Assembly: GCF_017875235.1 (NCBI RefSeq)
Contig: NZ_JAGGMI010000002.1
Span: 558,001 to 622,000 of the forward strand
Direction: 5' to 3'
DNA from: Asticcacaulis solisilvae
GTDB lineage: Bacteria; Pseudomonadota; Alphaproteobacteria; Caulobacterales; Caulobacteraceae
Length of the DNA stretch: 64,000 bases
Under the pieces are notes generated by a model. That model saw only the letters and a program-made list of their open reading frames with translations, did no database searches and was not told where the DNA came from. A program made the translations under genes and the position numbers. This document shows, in pieces, positions 17,664 through 26,887 of the stretch (its first letter is position 1; the number at the start of each line of letters is the position of its first letter).

Positions 17664-17803
17664 CATTCAACACCGATCAGGGCGCACATCGTGGTTAGGC
17701 GCACGTGCCATACCGTTGCGCAAACGCCAGGTCCTATGCAAATCATGCGGGACTCGCTGTGAATCCACCCATGGCGCCATATCAAGGAAGATCCGCGCCT
17801 TCG

Positions 17804-18454
17804 ATGCACGCCCATGACCGGACATCTCAGGGAATAGCCGTTGGGCTCGCACTGCTCGCGGGCTATATCGACGCGCTGGGATTCTTAAGCCTTGGCGGCT
17901 ACTTCGTATCCTTCATGAGCGGCAATTCCACGCGGTCCGCGGTCGACCTGATCCACGGAGCCTCATGGAAGGTCGCGCTGATTCCGCTGGGGATTATCGC
18001 CCTGTTTGTGCTTGGTGTCATGCTGGGTCGCGCCATTCGCCATTACATCACGCGCACGCCTTCGACTTCGGTCCTTGTCTTCATGTCGGCGGCCCTATGC
18101 GCCGCAACACTCGCCCATGAGGCCGGTGCTGGCGTCCTCGCGGTGTCGCTCATGGCCATCGCCATGGGCGCGGCCAACAATATCTTTGTGCGCGAAGGCG
18201 AGGTCACCATCGGCGTGACCTACATGACAGGCGCGCTGGTCAAGCTGGGGCAACGGCTCGCGGGCTACCTGCTCGGCGAAAAGGACAGGGCATGGCAACC
18301 TTATTTCTTTCTCTGGGCTGGACTTGTGGCCGGCGCCTGTCTCGGCGCCGCCGCTTTCACCGCTTTGAACCTGCGCAGCCTCTGGGGCGGCGCCCTGCTA
18401 TGTCTGGTTCTGACCCTGACATTCTGGCGGCGGGAGCGTAGCGCGACGCAATAG
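17804..18454 (+). CDS. DUF1275 (YoaK) family membrane protein
   Basis: A 216-residue inner-membrane protein with about six hydrophobic helices. The N-terminal segment GIAVGLALLAGYIDALGFLSLGGYFVSFMSGNSTR carries the family's Gly-Tyr-x-Asp and Phe-x-Ser-x-Met-Ser-Gly-Asn pattern. Function is unknown for the family. The start is uncertain among ATGs at 17705, 17771 and 17804; 17804 gives the usual short N-terminus before helix 1. It lies just beyond the tRNA-proximal repeat/remnant region, so it may be part of an accessory insertion, but its codon use is not obviously foreign. Confidence 0.85.
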   Translation: MHAHDRTSQGIAVGLALLAGYIDALGFLSLGGYFVSFMSGNSTRSAVDLIHGASWKVALIPLGIIALFVLGVMLGRAIRHYITRTPSTSVLVFMSAALCAATLAHEAGAGVLAVSLMAIAMGAANNIFVREGEVTIGVTYMTGALVKLGQRLAGYLLGEKDRAWQPYFFLWAGLVAGACLGAAAFTALNLRSLWGGALLCLVLTLTFWRRERSATQ

Positions 18455-18474
18455 CGATACCTCCCGCAACCGCC

Positions 18475-18903
18475 TCAAGACCCTTCCTTGATATCCCGTT
18501 CAACCGGGTCGTAGGGCGGAACGCGGTGCGGGTCGGCATGGCCGGCATAGCGGTAATGGCTTTCGTCGATCCGCTTGATCAGGTCCTTACCCTTGTCGCC
18601 GCCGACCAGTTCCAGCAGCGCGTCCAGCTTGGCCTCGGTGCGGTCGTCATTCTCCTTCGACGACGGCGAGCCGACATAGAGGAAATAGGCCAGCCCCACG
18701 ACCTGCCAGATCAGTTGCAGGAATTCCGACTGCCAGTTTTCAAAGGTATCCCGCCCCATCTCGATCAGATAGGCCATCACCTCCGGTGCTTCGGCGTGGC
18801 TCTTGGCCTCATCGAGATAGGCGAACCAGCCGAATACCCAGTGCCCGACCATCGACACGAGGAAAAAGATAAGGGTAATCCAACCATAGGCGTAACGACG
18901 CAT
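18475..18903 (-). CDS. Small membrane protein, DUF6766-like
   Basis: A 142-residue protein with two hydrophobic helices (about residues 7-29, WITLIFFLVSMVGHWVFGW, and 62-78, LQLIWQVVGLAYFLYVG) joined by a soluble loop containing YLIEMGRDTFENWQSEF, then a charged C-terminal tail. The pattern matches conserved proteins I recall as DUF6766; function unknown. It lies on the same strand downstream of the CPA2 antiporter gene and converges with the DUF1275 gene across 20 nt. Confidence 0.75.
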   Translation of the reverse strand: MRRYAYGWITLIFFLVSMVGHWVFGWFAYLDEAKSHAEAPEVMAYLIEMGRDTFENWQSEFLQLIWQVVGLAYFLYVGSPSSKENDDRTEAKLDALLELVGGDKGKDLIKRIDESHYRYAGHADPHRVPPYDPVERDIKEGS

Positions 18904-18960
18904 TTTGACATCTCCGGAAGCGCCCCTTGTCGCAGGCCTAAACTTCCGGCGTGTCAGAAT

Positions 18961-20790
18961 TCAATTCGAAGCTTCCTGCGCCTCGCCATCCTGCTTGTCT
19001 TCGCGCAGGATACGCTCCAGTTCCTCCCGGCTCAGCTTGGCGAAATTGATCAGTTCCGGTTCGCTTTCAAAGAACTCGAACGACGTTTTCAGCGTCTGGA
19101 TATCGTGCGCCAGGAACTTGGCCGCCTTGCGCTCGACCTCGGCGGCGTCCCGGCCCAACGCCACCATGGCCTCGCGCGCCAGGGCCAGCGAGGCATCTAG
19201 CATCTCACGGTGGTAGGCGTCTACACCCGCCTTGTGCAGGTCGTAGGCGTGACGCCGATTGCGCGCGCGGGCAAAAACCAGCAGCCTCGGATAGTGCTCC
19301 TTGGCCTGGCGGACGATGTCGACTGCGGCGTCGGCATCGTCCACCGCCACGATCAGCATCCGCGCCTCCCTGATCCCCGCGCTATGCAACAGGTCCATGC
19401 GCGTGGCGTCGCCGAAATAGGCCTTGAAGCCAAACCGGCCGACGGTTTCGACCTGGTCCGGGTTCTTTTCCAGGACGGTCACGGCCACCCCTTGCGACAG
19501 CAGGAAACGGCCGACGACCTGGCCGAAGCGGCCAAAGCCCGCGATGATCACCGGGTTGGTTTCGTCGATGACGTCGAAAGCGCGCTCGGGCAGTTGGCTG
19601 ACGAAGCGCGGCATGACAAAGCGGCTGAACAGCGCGACCAGGATCGGAGTAAAGCCGATCGACAGCGCCACCAGCAGGATCAGGAACTTCTGCGCCTCGG
19701 CATCGATGATGTTCAGCCCGCCGATCAGTTGCAGCAGGACGAAGGCGAACTCGCCGCCCTGCGCCAGGCCGATCGCCAGGCCAATGCCTTGCGCGCCGGT
19801 CACGCCGAACCGGCTGCCGAGGACGTAGAGAATCAGCCCCTTGACGGTCATCAGCCCGATCACCGCGCCCAACATGGCAAGTGGGTGGCGCATCAGCACG
19901 CTGAAATCCATGCCCATGCCGACCGAGATGAAGAACAGGCCCAGCAACAAACCCTTGAAGGGTTCGATGTCGGTCTCGATGGTGCGGCGGTACTGCGAAC
20001 TGGCCAGGACCACGCCGGCGATGAAGGCGCCGAGCGCCGGCGACATGCCGATCAGCTCCATCAGGATGGTCACACCGATGACGATGGCCAGCGAAATGGC
20101 AGTGAAGACTTCGCGCAGGTTGGCCTTGGCGATGGCCAGGAAGACATAGCGCGACAGGTAGCGCCCGGCCAGGATCACCCCGGCGATAACCGCCACCACC
20201 GCCAGCGGCTGCAGCCAGACCGGCCAGTGGGCGATCAGGCTGTGGCTCTCGGCGGGGACGGCGCCGCCGGTGCCGACGGCCAGCAAGGGGATGATGATCA
20301 GGATCGGGATGACCGCAATGTCCTGGAACAGCAGAACCGAAAACGAGGTTTCGCCGACCAGGGTATGGGTGAGATTCTTCTCGTTGAGCATCTGCATGAC
20401 CAGTGCGGTCGACGACAGCGACAAGGCCATGCCGATGGCAAGCGACGCCTGCCAGGTCTGCCCCATCATGAAGCCGGCCGCCATCAAGGCCGCCGAGGTC
20501 AGGGTCACCTGCAAGCCACCCAATCCAATGATCGATTTTCTCAGGCGCCACAGGACGGCGGGTTCCAGCTCCATGCCGATCAGGAACATCATCATGATGA
20601 CGCCGATTTCGGCGAAGTGCATGATCCCTTCGGCATCGACGCCGATGACCGTGCGCGCCAAAGGGGCTATGGCGATACCGGCGATCAGGTAGCCCAGCAC
20701 CGAGCCTAAGCGGAAGCGCTGGGCCAGGGGCACGATCAGGCATCCCGCCATCAGGAAGACGAAGGTGATGGTGAGAAGCTTGATATCCAT
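18961..20790 (-). CDS. CPA2 family cation:proton antiporter with TrkA-N domain (KefB/KefC-like)
   Basis: A 609-residue inner-membrane antiporter. The N-terminal two-thirds contain about twelve helices with family segments such as GYLIAGIAIAPLA, FLIGMELEP and SLSSTALVMQML. The C-terminal RCK/TrkA-N domain begins near residue 400 with IIAGFGRFGQVVGRFLLSQG (Gly-x-Gly-x-x-Gly) and YFGDATR, binding NAD(H) or nucleotide. Glutathione gating, as in E. coli KefC, is possible but not shown. The ATG at 20790 places helix 1 at the N-terminus; 29 further upstream codons are open but Arg-rich and unlike a membrane protein. Confidence 0.9.
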   Translation of the reverse strand: MDIKLLTITFVFLMAGCLIVPLAQRFRLGSVLGYLIAGIAIAPLARTVIGVDAEGIMHFAEIGVIMMMFLIGMELEPAVLWRLRKSIIGLGGLQVTLTSAALMAAGFMMGQTWQASLAIGMALSLSSTALVMQMLNEKNLTHTLVGETSFSVLLFQDIAVIPILIIIPLLAVGTGGAVPAESHSLIAHWPVWLQPLAVVAVIAGVILAGRYLSRYVFLAIAKANLREVFTAISLAIVIGVTILMELIGMSPALGAFIAGVVLASSQYRRTIETDIEPFKGLLLGLFFISVGMGMDFSVLMRHPLAMLGAVIGLMTVKGLILYVLGSRFGVTGAQGIGLAIGLAQGGEFAFVLLQLIGGLNIIDAEAQKFLILLVALSIGFTPILVALFSRFVMPRFVSQLPERAFDVIDETNPVIIAGFGRFGQVVGRFLLSQGVAVTVLEKNPDQVETVGRFGFKAYFGDATRMDLLHSAGIREARMLIVAVDDADAAVDIVRQAKEHYPRLLVFARARNRRHAYDLHKAGVDAYHREMLDASLALAREAMVALGRDAAEVERKAAKFLAHDIQTLKTSFEFFESEPELINFAKLSREELERILREDKQDGEAQEASN

Positions 20791-20870
20791 TTCGCCTCGT
20801 TTCGGATGACGCCGCTTGGCAAGCCGGTGTCCGCGCCTTATGATTCGCCAATCTAAGCAGGGTGGCGGAC

Positions 20871-21731
20871 ATGACAAGGCATTGGATCATCGCGGGCGCA
20901 GGAATTTTGACGGCCTGTGCCGGCGGCGCGGTTTGGTTCGCCCAGACTGAAGCCACGCCTGCGCCCACGACACCGCCGTCGGCCACACCCGGCAACGACT
21001 ATCAACTGGTCTGGTCGGATGAGTTCGACAAAGGCATCCTGCCCGATCCGAGCAAGTGGGACTACGACACCGACCGCAACAAAGCCGGCTGGTGGAACAA
21101 GGAAGCGCAGTACTATGGCTTTGCCCGTCCCGAAAACAGCCGCATCGAGGACGGCAAGCTAATCATCGAAGCGCGCCGCGAAGACCTGTCGAGTTTTGCC
21201 GACTTCGGCGGCCAAAAGTACTCGTCGGCAAGGCTTATCACACGTGGCCGGGCCGAATGGACCTACGGCTTCTTCGATATTCGCGCCAAACTGCCGTGCG
21301 GACGCGGTCACTGGCCGGCCATCTGGATGCTGGGCACAGGCCAGTGGCCAGATACCGGCGAAATCGACATTATGGAATCCGTGGGATTCAAGCCAACGAC
21401 GATTTACGGCACCGCGCATTCGCGGCACTCAGTCGACACACAATCGCCCAAGGGCGGCGAGATCGAAATCAAGACGCTATGCAGCGCGTTTCATAACTAT
21501 CAGCTCGACTGGCGGCCCGAAAGCCTGACCTGGCTGGTCGACGGCAAGCCCTTCTATCGCCTGGACAAACCCAAGGATGCGGACTGGAAGACCTGGCCCT
21601 ATGACGGGCCTGAATATCTGTTACTCAATGTCGCGATCGGCGGTGCCTGGGGCGGTCAACAGGGCATCGACGACTCTGCCTTCCCTGCCCGCATGGAAAT
21701 CGATTATGTCCGCGTCTGGCAAAAGCAGTGA
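20871..21731 (+). CDS. Glycoside hydrolase family 16 protein, probable exported beta-glucanase
   Basis: A 286-residue extracytoplasmic GH16 enzyme acting on beta-1,3- or mixed-linked glucans. The catalytic signature GEIDIMES is at residues 163-170 (nucleophile Glu164, Asp166, acid/base Glu169), preceded by the aromatic cleft residues HWPAIWML. The N-terminus MTRHWIIAGAGILTAC resembles a lipoprotein signal with Cys16, followed by a Pro/Thr-rich linker, so it may be membrane-anchored; this is inference. GTG at 20862 is an alternative start. It is followed 27 nt later by the N-formylglutamate amidohydrolase gene. Confidence 0.92.
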   Translation: MTRHWIIAGAGILTACAGGAVWFAQTEATPAPTTPPSATPGNDYQLVWSDEFDKGILPDPSKWDYDTDRNKAGWWNKEAQYYGFARPENSRIEDGKLIIEARREDLSSFADFGGQKYSSARLITRGRAEWTYGFFDIRAKLPCGRGHWPAIWMLGTGQWPDTGEIDIMESVGFKPTTIYGTAHSRHSVDTQSPKGGEIEIKTLCSAFHNYQLDWRPESLTWLVDGKPFYRLDKPKDADWKTWPYDGPEYLLLNVAIGGAWGGQQGIDDSAFPARMEIDYVRVWQKQ

Positions 21732-21758
21732 TTGACAGACAGTCGCGCAATCGTCTCA

Positions 21759-22589
21759 ATGGCAACCATGCAGGCCCACCGTCAGATCACGGATGAAATC
21801 GCCCTGTTCGACTTTGTCGAAGGGTTGGGACCGCTTGTCGTGTCAGCGCCGCATGTCGGCACCCATATCCCCCCATACTTGACCGGCCAGTTCAATGCGA
21901 CGGGCCTGGGCGTTCATGAGACCGACTACCACGTCCACCGCCTGTTCGATTTCGCGCGCGACCTTGGCGCTTCGACCCTGTTCGCCACCCATTCGCGCTA
22001 CGTCATCGATCTCAACCGCGCGCCAGATAATGCCAGCCTCTATCCCGGCAAGTTCGAAACCGATCTCTGCCCGTTGAGCGATTTCGACCGCCGCCCGATC
22101 TACGCCCACACCACGCCCGATGCCGGCGAGGTTATCCGACGACGCGACGTCTACTGGCGGCCCTATCACGACCAACTGAGGGCCACGCTCGACGCCGCCG
22201 TCGCCCGCCACGGCTACGCGCTTTTGATCGACGCCCATTCGATCCGGCCATCCATCCCCGACCTGTTCGAAGGCCGCTTGCCCGACCTCAACTTCGGCCT
22301 GAACGACGGCCGTTCCGCCTCGCCTGCCGTGGCCGAAATCATCCGCCTATGGGGCGACGCCGAAGGCCGTTACAGTCACGTCATTGATGGCCGCTTCAAG
22401 GGCGGCTACACCACCCGCCACTACGGCCAGCCCGCACAAGGCATCCACGCCGTCCAGATCGAAATTGTTCAGGACACCTACTTGAACATGGCGGCGCCTC
22501 ACCTGTATGACGCCGACATCGCAGCGCCTCTCAGTCACACGCTCCGGCCTCTGGTCGAAGCCCTGCTCGAAGCCCTGCCCCGTCTCTGA
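21759..22589 (+). CDS. N-formylglutamate amidohydrolase family protein
   Basis: A 276-residue cytosolic zinc hydrolase of the N-formylglutamate amidohydrolase family (PF05013), releasing formate and glutamate, typically at the end of histidine degradation. Family segments visible are SAPHVGTHIP near the N-terminus, ATHSRYVIDLNR, and LLIDAHSIRPSIPDL in the metal site. There are no other hut genes nearby, so a role outside histidine catabolism is possible. Starts at 21732 (TTG), 21759 and 21768 are all in frame with no clear ribosome-binding site. FolD follows after 15 nt; formate released here could link to the folate one-carbon pool, an inference from neighbourhood. Confidence 0.85.
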   Translation: MATMQAHRQITDEIALFDFVEGLGPLVVSAPHVGTHIPPYLTGQFNATGLGVHETDYHVHRLFDFARDLGASTLFATHSRYVIDLNRAPDNASLYPGKFETDLCPLSDFDRRPIYAHTTPDAGEVIRRRDVYWRPYHDQLRATLDAAVARHGYALLIDAHSIRPSIPDLFEGRLPDLNFGLNDGRSASPAVAEIIRLWGDAEGRYSHVIDGRFKGGYTTRHYGQPAQGIHAVQIEIVQDTYLNMAAPHLYDADIAAPLSHTLRPLVEALLEALPRL

Positions 22590-22604
22590 CTTCAAGGAGG
22601 ACAG

Positions 22605-23540
22605 ATGTCCGCCCTTTCCAACCTTATCCACAATCGCGGCCATATCATTGACGGCGCCGGTTATGCGGCCTCTTTGCGCGAACGTCTGGCCACCCACGTC
22701 GCCACGCTCAAGGGCCAGCACCCGACGCCGCCCTGCCTGGTCGTCGTCATTGTCGGCGAAGATCCGGCCAGTCAACTCTACGTCAAGAACAAGGGCGAAC
22801 AGACCAAGGCGATCGGCATGGAATCGCGCACCATTCGCCTGCCCGACAGCACGTCCGAATCGGAACTGCTCACGCTGATTGCCGAACTGAACCACGATCC
22901 CGTGGTCAACGGCATCCTGGTCCAGTTGCCCCTGCCTAAGCATATGTCATCTCTGAAGGTCATCGACGCCATCGATCCGATGAAGGATGTCGACGGCTTC
23001 CACATTTCCAATGCCGGCAAGCTGGCCGTCGGCCTCGACGGCATCGTGCCGTGCACGCCCCTGGGTTCGCTGATGCTGCTGAAGGATGCCGCGGCAAAGT
23101 ACGGAGATACCTTGGCCGGCAAGAACGCCGTCATCGTCGGCCGCTCGAACATCGTCGGCAAGCCGATGGCGCAGTTGTTGCTGGCCCAGGACTGCACGGT
23201 CACCATCGCCCATTCGAAGACGAACAACCTCGCCGAGGTCTGCCGCTCCGCCGATATCCTGGTGGCCGCCGTCGGCCGCGCGCAGTTTGTTCAGGGCGAT
23301 TGGATCAAGGACGGCGCCTATGTGATCGACGTCGGTATCAACCGCATCACAGTCGATACCCCGGAAGGCCCCAAATCGAAGGTCGTCGGCGACGTCGATT
23401 TCGACGCCGCCAAGGGCCGCGCGCTGGCCATCACTCCGGTGCCGAAAGGTGTCGGCCCGATGACCATCGCCTGCCTGCTCAACAATACGCTGAAGGCTTT
23501 CTGCCTGCAGAATCACCTGCCGGTGCCGGAAGGCGTCTGA
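22605..23540 (+). CDS. folD: Bifunctional methylenetetrahydrofolate dehydrogenase/methenyltetrahydrofolate cyclohydrolase
   Basis: A 311-residue cytosolic enzyme interconverting 5,10-methylene-, 5,10-methenyl- and 10-formyl-THF. It shows the catalytic Lys region [14 protein letters not shown], the substrate loop [10 protein letters not shown], the [11 protein letters not shown] segment and the NADP site [16 protein letters not shown]. Slightly longer than typical (about 285-300). A strong AAGGAGGA ribosome-binding site lies 6 nt upstream of the ATG. The flavoprotein gene starts 1 nt after its stop, so the two are cotranscribed. Confidence 0.95.
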   Translation: MSALSNLIHNRGHIIDGAGYAASLRERLATHVATLKGQHPTPPCLVVVIVGEDPASQLYVKNKGEQTKAIGMESRTIRLPDSTSESELLTLIAELNHDPVVNGILVQLPLPKHMSSLKVIDAIDPMKDVDGFHISNAGKLAVGLDGIVPCTPLGSLMLLKDAAAKYGDTLAGKNAVIVGRSNIVGKPMAQLLLAQDCTVTIAHSKTNNLAEVCRSADILVAAVGRAQFVQGDWIKDGAYVIDVGINRITVDTPEGPKSKVVGDVDFDAAKGRALAITPVPKGVGPMTIACLLNNTLKAFCLQNHLPVPEGV

Positions 23541-23541
23541 C

Positions 23542-24765
23542 ATGGCCGGAGTGGTCATCATCGGCGCCGGCCATGCCGGCGGGGCGGCGGCAGGTTTTCT
23601 GCGCCAGTACGGTTTCGAAGGCGACATTACGCTCATCGGCGAAGAGCCCTACCTGCCATATCAGCGCCCGCCCCTGTCCAAGGCTTGGCTGAAGGGCGAG
23701 GCGTCTCTGGAAGACCTCTATCTGCGCGGCGAAAATTTTTATGCCGATCAGCGCGTTACAGCACGTTTAAACACACGTTGCTACGCTATCGATCGCGCCG
23801 CAAAGATCGTCACCGTCGCATCCGGCGACCACATTGCCTATGACCACCTGATCATTGCCGCCGGATCCAAGGCGCGTCCTTTCCCGGCCAAGGGCGTCGA
23901 ACACGTCCCGCACCACCTGCTACGGACGCTTGACGACGCCGAACGGCTGAAATCGGTCCTGGCGCCCGGCCATCGCATCGGCCTGATCGGCGCCGGTTAT
24001 GTCGGTCTCGAAGTCGCCGCTTCCGCGCGCTACCTCGGTTGCGAGGTCACGGTCTTCGAGCGCGAATCCCGCATCCTGGCGCGGGTGGCGTCCGAAACGT
24101 TGTCCAGCTTCTTTACATCGACCCATACCGCCCACGGCGTCAACCTGGTCACCGGCGCCCATGTCAGCGAACTGAGCCTTGGCGATGGCGACAAGAAGAT
24201 CGTCCATCTGGCCGATGGTTCACGGCACGCCTTTGATCTGCTGCTGGTCGGCATCGGCGCCTTACCGGCTGACGACCTGGCGGTTGCTGCCGGGCTTGAG
24301 ACCGGCAACGGCATCATCGTTGACGAACAGGCGCGCACCTCTGATCCGACCATCTTCGCCATCGGCGACGTGACCTCACGCACCCTGCCCTTCTATGACG
24401 GCCGGTTCCGGCTCGAAAGCGTGCCCAACGCGCTGGAACAGGCCAAGCAGGCGGCCGCTGCCATTACCGGCTTCAAGCCGCCTGTGGTCGAAACGCCATG
24501 GTTCTGGTCGGATCAATACGATCACAAGCTCCAGATCGCCGGCCTGGGTGTACCGGGCACGACGCCAGTCCTTCGTGGCAATCCTGCCTCCGGCACCTTC
24601 AGCGTCTTCCATATCGATGGCGACGGCCGCCTGCGCTCAGCCGAATGCGTTACGCGACCTGCCGATTTCATGGCGGCCAAGCTGCTGATTTCAAAAGGGA
24701 AGACCGGCCTAGATATCGCTATCCTGGCCGATCCGGACGCGCCGCTCAAACCCCTTCTGCAATAA
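23542..24765 (+). CDS. FAD-dependent oxidoreductase, ferredoxin/rubredoxin reductase type
   Basis: A 407-residue flavoprotein of the pyridine nucleotide-disulfide oxidoreductase class, like putidaredoxin and rubredoxin reductases. FAD site VIIGAGHAGGAAAGFLRQYGF (residues 4-24), YLPYQRPPLSKAW, the NAD(P)H site RIGLIGAGYVGLEVAASAR, and FAIGDVTSR binding FAD. A C-terminal reductase domain completes it. It has no redox-active CxxxxC, so it should pass electrons to a ferredoxin or rubredoxin-like partner, none of which is encoded nearby. It begins 1 nt after folD. Confidence 0.88.
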   Translation: MAGVVIIGAGHAGGAAAGFLRQYGFEGDITLIGEEPYLPYQRPPLSKAWLKGEASLEDLYLRGENFYADQRVTARLNTRCYAIDRAAKIVTVASGDHIAYDHLIIAAGSKARPFPAKGVEHVPHHLLRTLDDAERLKSVLAPGHRIGLIGAGYVGLEVAASARYLGCEVTVFERESRILARVASETLSSFFTSTHTAHGVNLVTGAHVSELSLGDGDKKIVHLADGSRHAFDLLLVGIGALPADDLAVAAGLETGNGIIVDEQARTSDPTIFAIGDVTSRTLPFYDGRFRLESVPNALEQAKQAAAAITGFKPPVVETPWFWSDQYDHKLQIAGLGVPGTTPVLRGNPASGTFSVFHIDGDGRLRSAECVTRPADFMAAKLLISKGKTGLDIAILADPDAPLKPLLQ

Positions 24766-24845
24766 CCGCTGCAACGCAGCAATTATCGCGTGACAGGGGT
24801 ATCGGTTTCGGCTTAGGTGCCTCAAATCGTGCATTGGAGATTGAT

Positions 24846-25574
24846 ATGCCCGACACCGATTTCAAACCCATTTCCAAGGTATGGCCCGACGTCAGGACCG
24901 CGCTCGAAGGCCTGACGTTTGATGGCATGACCGTCATGTCCGGCGGCTTCGGCCTGTGCGGCATCCCCGAAAACCTGATCGCGGCATTGCGCGACTCGGG
25001 CGTCACCGGCCTGACGGTCATTTCCAACAATGCCGGCGTCGACGGCTTCGGCCTGGGCCAGCTTCTGACCACGCGCCAGATCAAGAAGATGATCAGTTCC
25101 TATGTCGGCGAGAACAAGGAGTTCGAGCGGCAATTCCTGGCCGGCGAGTTGGAGCTGGAGTTCAATCCGCAAGGCACCTTGGCTGAACGTATCCGCGCCG
25201 GCGGCGCTGGCATTCCCGGCTTCTATACCGCGACCGGCGTCGGCACGGTCGTCGCCGAAGGCAAGGACATCAAGCGCTTTGGTGACCGCGATTATGTACT
25301 GGAAACCGGCCTTGTCGCGGACCTCTCCATCGTCAAAGCCTGGAAGGGCGACGCGCGCGGCAACCTGATCTTCCGCAAGACGGCGCGCAACTTCAATCCG
25401 ATGATGGCCACGGCCGGCAAGGTCTGCGTCGCCGAGGTCGAGGAGATCGTGCCTGTCGGCTCGCTCGATCCCGACCATATCCACACGCCCGGCATCTATA
25501 TCGACCGCATCGTCCAGGGCACATTTGAGAAACGTATCGAGCAGCGGACTGTCCGCCAGAAGGAGACCATCTGA
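24846..25574 (+). CDS. scoA: 3-oxoacid CoA-transferase subunit A
   Basis: The 242-residue alpha subunit of a succinyl-CoA:3-ketoacid CoA-transferase, activating acetoacetate with CoA from succinyl-CoA. Diagnostic segments are [15 protein letters not shown], the N-terminal CoA-binding region, and [18 protein letters not shown]. Its length fits SCOT subunit A. The frame is open upstream into the flavoprotein gene, but the ATG at 24846 gives the family N-terminus. Its stop TGA overlaps the start of scoB by 1 nt (TGATG), so the subunits are translationally coupled. Confidence 0.93.
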   Translation: MPDTDFKPISKVWPDVRTALEGLTFDGMTVMSGGFGLCGIPENLIAALRDSGVTGLTVISNNAGVDGFGLGQLLTTRQIKKMISSYVGENKEFERQFLAGELELEFNPQGTLAERIRAGGAGIPGFYTATGVGTVVAEGKDIKRFGDRDYVLETGLVADLSIVKAWKGDARGNLIFRKTARNFNPMMATAGKVCVAEVEEIVPVGSLDPDHIHTPGIYIDRIVQGTFEKRIEQRTVRQKETI

Positions 25575-26212
25575 TGTGGACCCGCGATGATCTTGCCCTT
25601 CGCGCTTCGAAAGAACTGAAGGACGGCTTCTACGTCAATCTCGGCATCGGTATCCCGACCCTGGTCGCCAACCACATCCCCGAAGGCATGACGGTTACCT
25701 TCCAGTCGGAAAACGGCATGCTGGGCATGGGCCCCTTCCCGTACGACGACGAAGTCGACCCCGACTTGATCAATGCCGGCAAGCAGACGGTTACGGCGCT
25801 GCCCGAGACGGCTTTCTTCTCGTCGTCGGACAGCTTCGCGATGATCCGCGGCGGCCATATCGACCTGACTATCCTCGGCGCCATGGAAGTGGCCGAAAAC
25901 GGCGACATCGCCAACTGGATGATCCCGGGCAAGCTGGTCAAGGGCATGGGCGGCGCCATGGACCTGGTGGCCGGCGTCAAGCGCGTCGTCGTCGTCATGG
26001 AACACGCCAACAAGCACGGCGAATCGAAAGTGCTCAAGGCCTGCACCCTGCCGCTGACCGGCACGCGCGTGGTCAACCTGATCATCTCGACTTTAGGTGT
26101 GTTCGAGGTCAAGCCGGACGGCTCCGGCCTGGTCCTCACCGAACTGGCGCCCGGCGTGACGCTCGATGAAGTAGCGGCCCTCACAGAGGCCGCTTACGAG
26201 GTCAAGCTTTAA
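25574..26212 (+). CDS. scoB: 3-oxoacid CoA-transferase subunit B
   Basis: The 212-residue beta subunit with the catalytic glutamate Glu46 in [11 protein letters not shown], which forms the glutamyl-CoA thioester intermediate. [10 protein letters not shown] lies just before it. A central [10 protein letters not shown] and C-terminal TLGVFEV complete the family pattern. With scoA it lets the cell use acetoacetate and ketone bodies or polyhydroxybutyrate breakdown products. The stop is 6 nt from the end of the convergent lipoprotein gene; a small AGCCAG/CTGGCT hairpin spans both ends. Confidence 0.93.
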   Translation: MWTRDDLALRASKELKDGFYVNLGIGIPTLVANHIPEGMTVTFQSENGMLGMGPFPYDDEVDPDLINAGKQTVTALPETAFFSSSDSFAMIRGGHIDLTILGAMEVAENGDIANWMIPGKLVKGMGGAMDLVAGVKRVVVVMEHANKHGESKVLKACTLPLTGTRVVNLIISTLGVFEVKPDGSGLVLTELAPGVTLDEVAALTEAAYEVKL

Positions 26213-26218
26213 GCCAGC

Positions 26219-26887
26219 TTACCTGGCTGGAACCTGAACCTTGTTGTCCGGCACCGGGTTGGCGGCGACGGTTTCCTGCGTGAAACCGATCAGCGCCGCC
26301 ACCACCTGCGACGTCGCTTCATCGTAGGACTCCGCCATCAGCGACATGTCGCTGCGGCGCACGGCGACGTCGGCCGTCACATAGCGCTGTCCGACGACGG
26401 CGCGATCGGCCAGACGCGTCAGGCGTGCGTCGAGCGCCACCGACACGGTCGGCCGGCCACGGCCATAGGCGCTCTCGAAGCGATGCACGGTCAGATCGAG
26501 GCGGTATTGCGCCGCCGACGGCCCGCGCGGATCGAGCCTGACCGTCGTCGCCGAGCGTGAAAACCCTTCCTTGACTGCGTCTTGGAACAGCTGACGCACC
26601 GGCGCCGCCCAGCGCGAACCACCGACATAGGCGACTTCGTTGCCTTCGGTCGTCAGGATGCGGTCGCCCTGCGATTCCTGCGGAAAGTCGATGCCGCCCA
26701 GATTGACCGGCACCAGCACGCCATTGGCAGGCGCCGGCGCCAGGGTCACCTTCTCGATCTTTTCGGCATCATAGCCGAAGCGATAGAGCTGGACCGGCTT
26801 GGTCTTGGGCAGGACGTTGACGCACCCCGTCAGCATCAGCACGGCGGCGGTCGCCACAGCGACCTTGATAAACGGCGCGCGCATCAT
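26219..26887 (-). CDS. ABC-type transport auxiliary lipoprotein (PqiC/YmbA-like)
   Basis: A 222-residue outer-membrane or periplasmic lipoprotein with lipobox LTGC (Cys22). The body resembles the PF03886/DUF330 family associated with MCE transporters: a TKPVQLYRFG-type strand early on, then RILTTEGNEVAYVGGSRWAAPVRQLFQDAV in the middle. It is the last gene of the Mla-like operon, and its start overlaps the stop of mlaD by 4 nt (ATGA). It probably bridges the MCE protein to the outer membrane, as PqiC does. Confidence 0.85.
   Translation of the reverse strand: MMRAPFIKVAVATAAVLMLTGCVNVLPKTKPVQLYRFGYDAEKIEKVTLAPAPANGVLVPVNLGGIDFPQESQGDRILTTEGNEVAYVGGSRWAAPVRQLFQDAVKEGFSRSATTVRLDPRGPSAAQYRLDLTVHRFESAYGRGRPTVSVALDARLTRLADRAVVGQRYVTADVAVRRSDMSLMAESYDEATSQVVAALIGFTQETVAANPVPDNKVQVPAR

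Larger units (their letters stand above)
17251..17803. other. 553-nt non-coding stretch after tRNA-Val: two palindromic repeats and a toxin-gene remnant
   Basis: No intact gene is seen. From left to right it holds a short A/T hairpin abutting the tRNA, a GC-rich stretch (17280-17335), repeat copy B (17338-17384), a second 43-nt palindrome (17397-17439), a GC-rich stretch, and the 3' end of a vapC-like gene (17505-17663). The last 140 nt before the DUF1275 gene show nothing recognisable. The composition looks like a deletion or insertion scar next to a tRNA gene. Confidence 0.7.

Noticed and set aside
17284-17852. Minus-strand frames of 61-129 codons in the tRNA-proximal region
   Set aside because: They run through palindromic repeats and the antisense strand of the vapC remnant; no homology is recognised.
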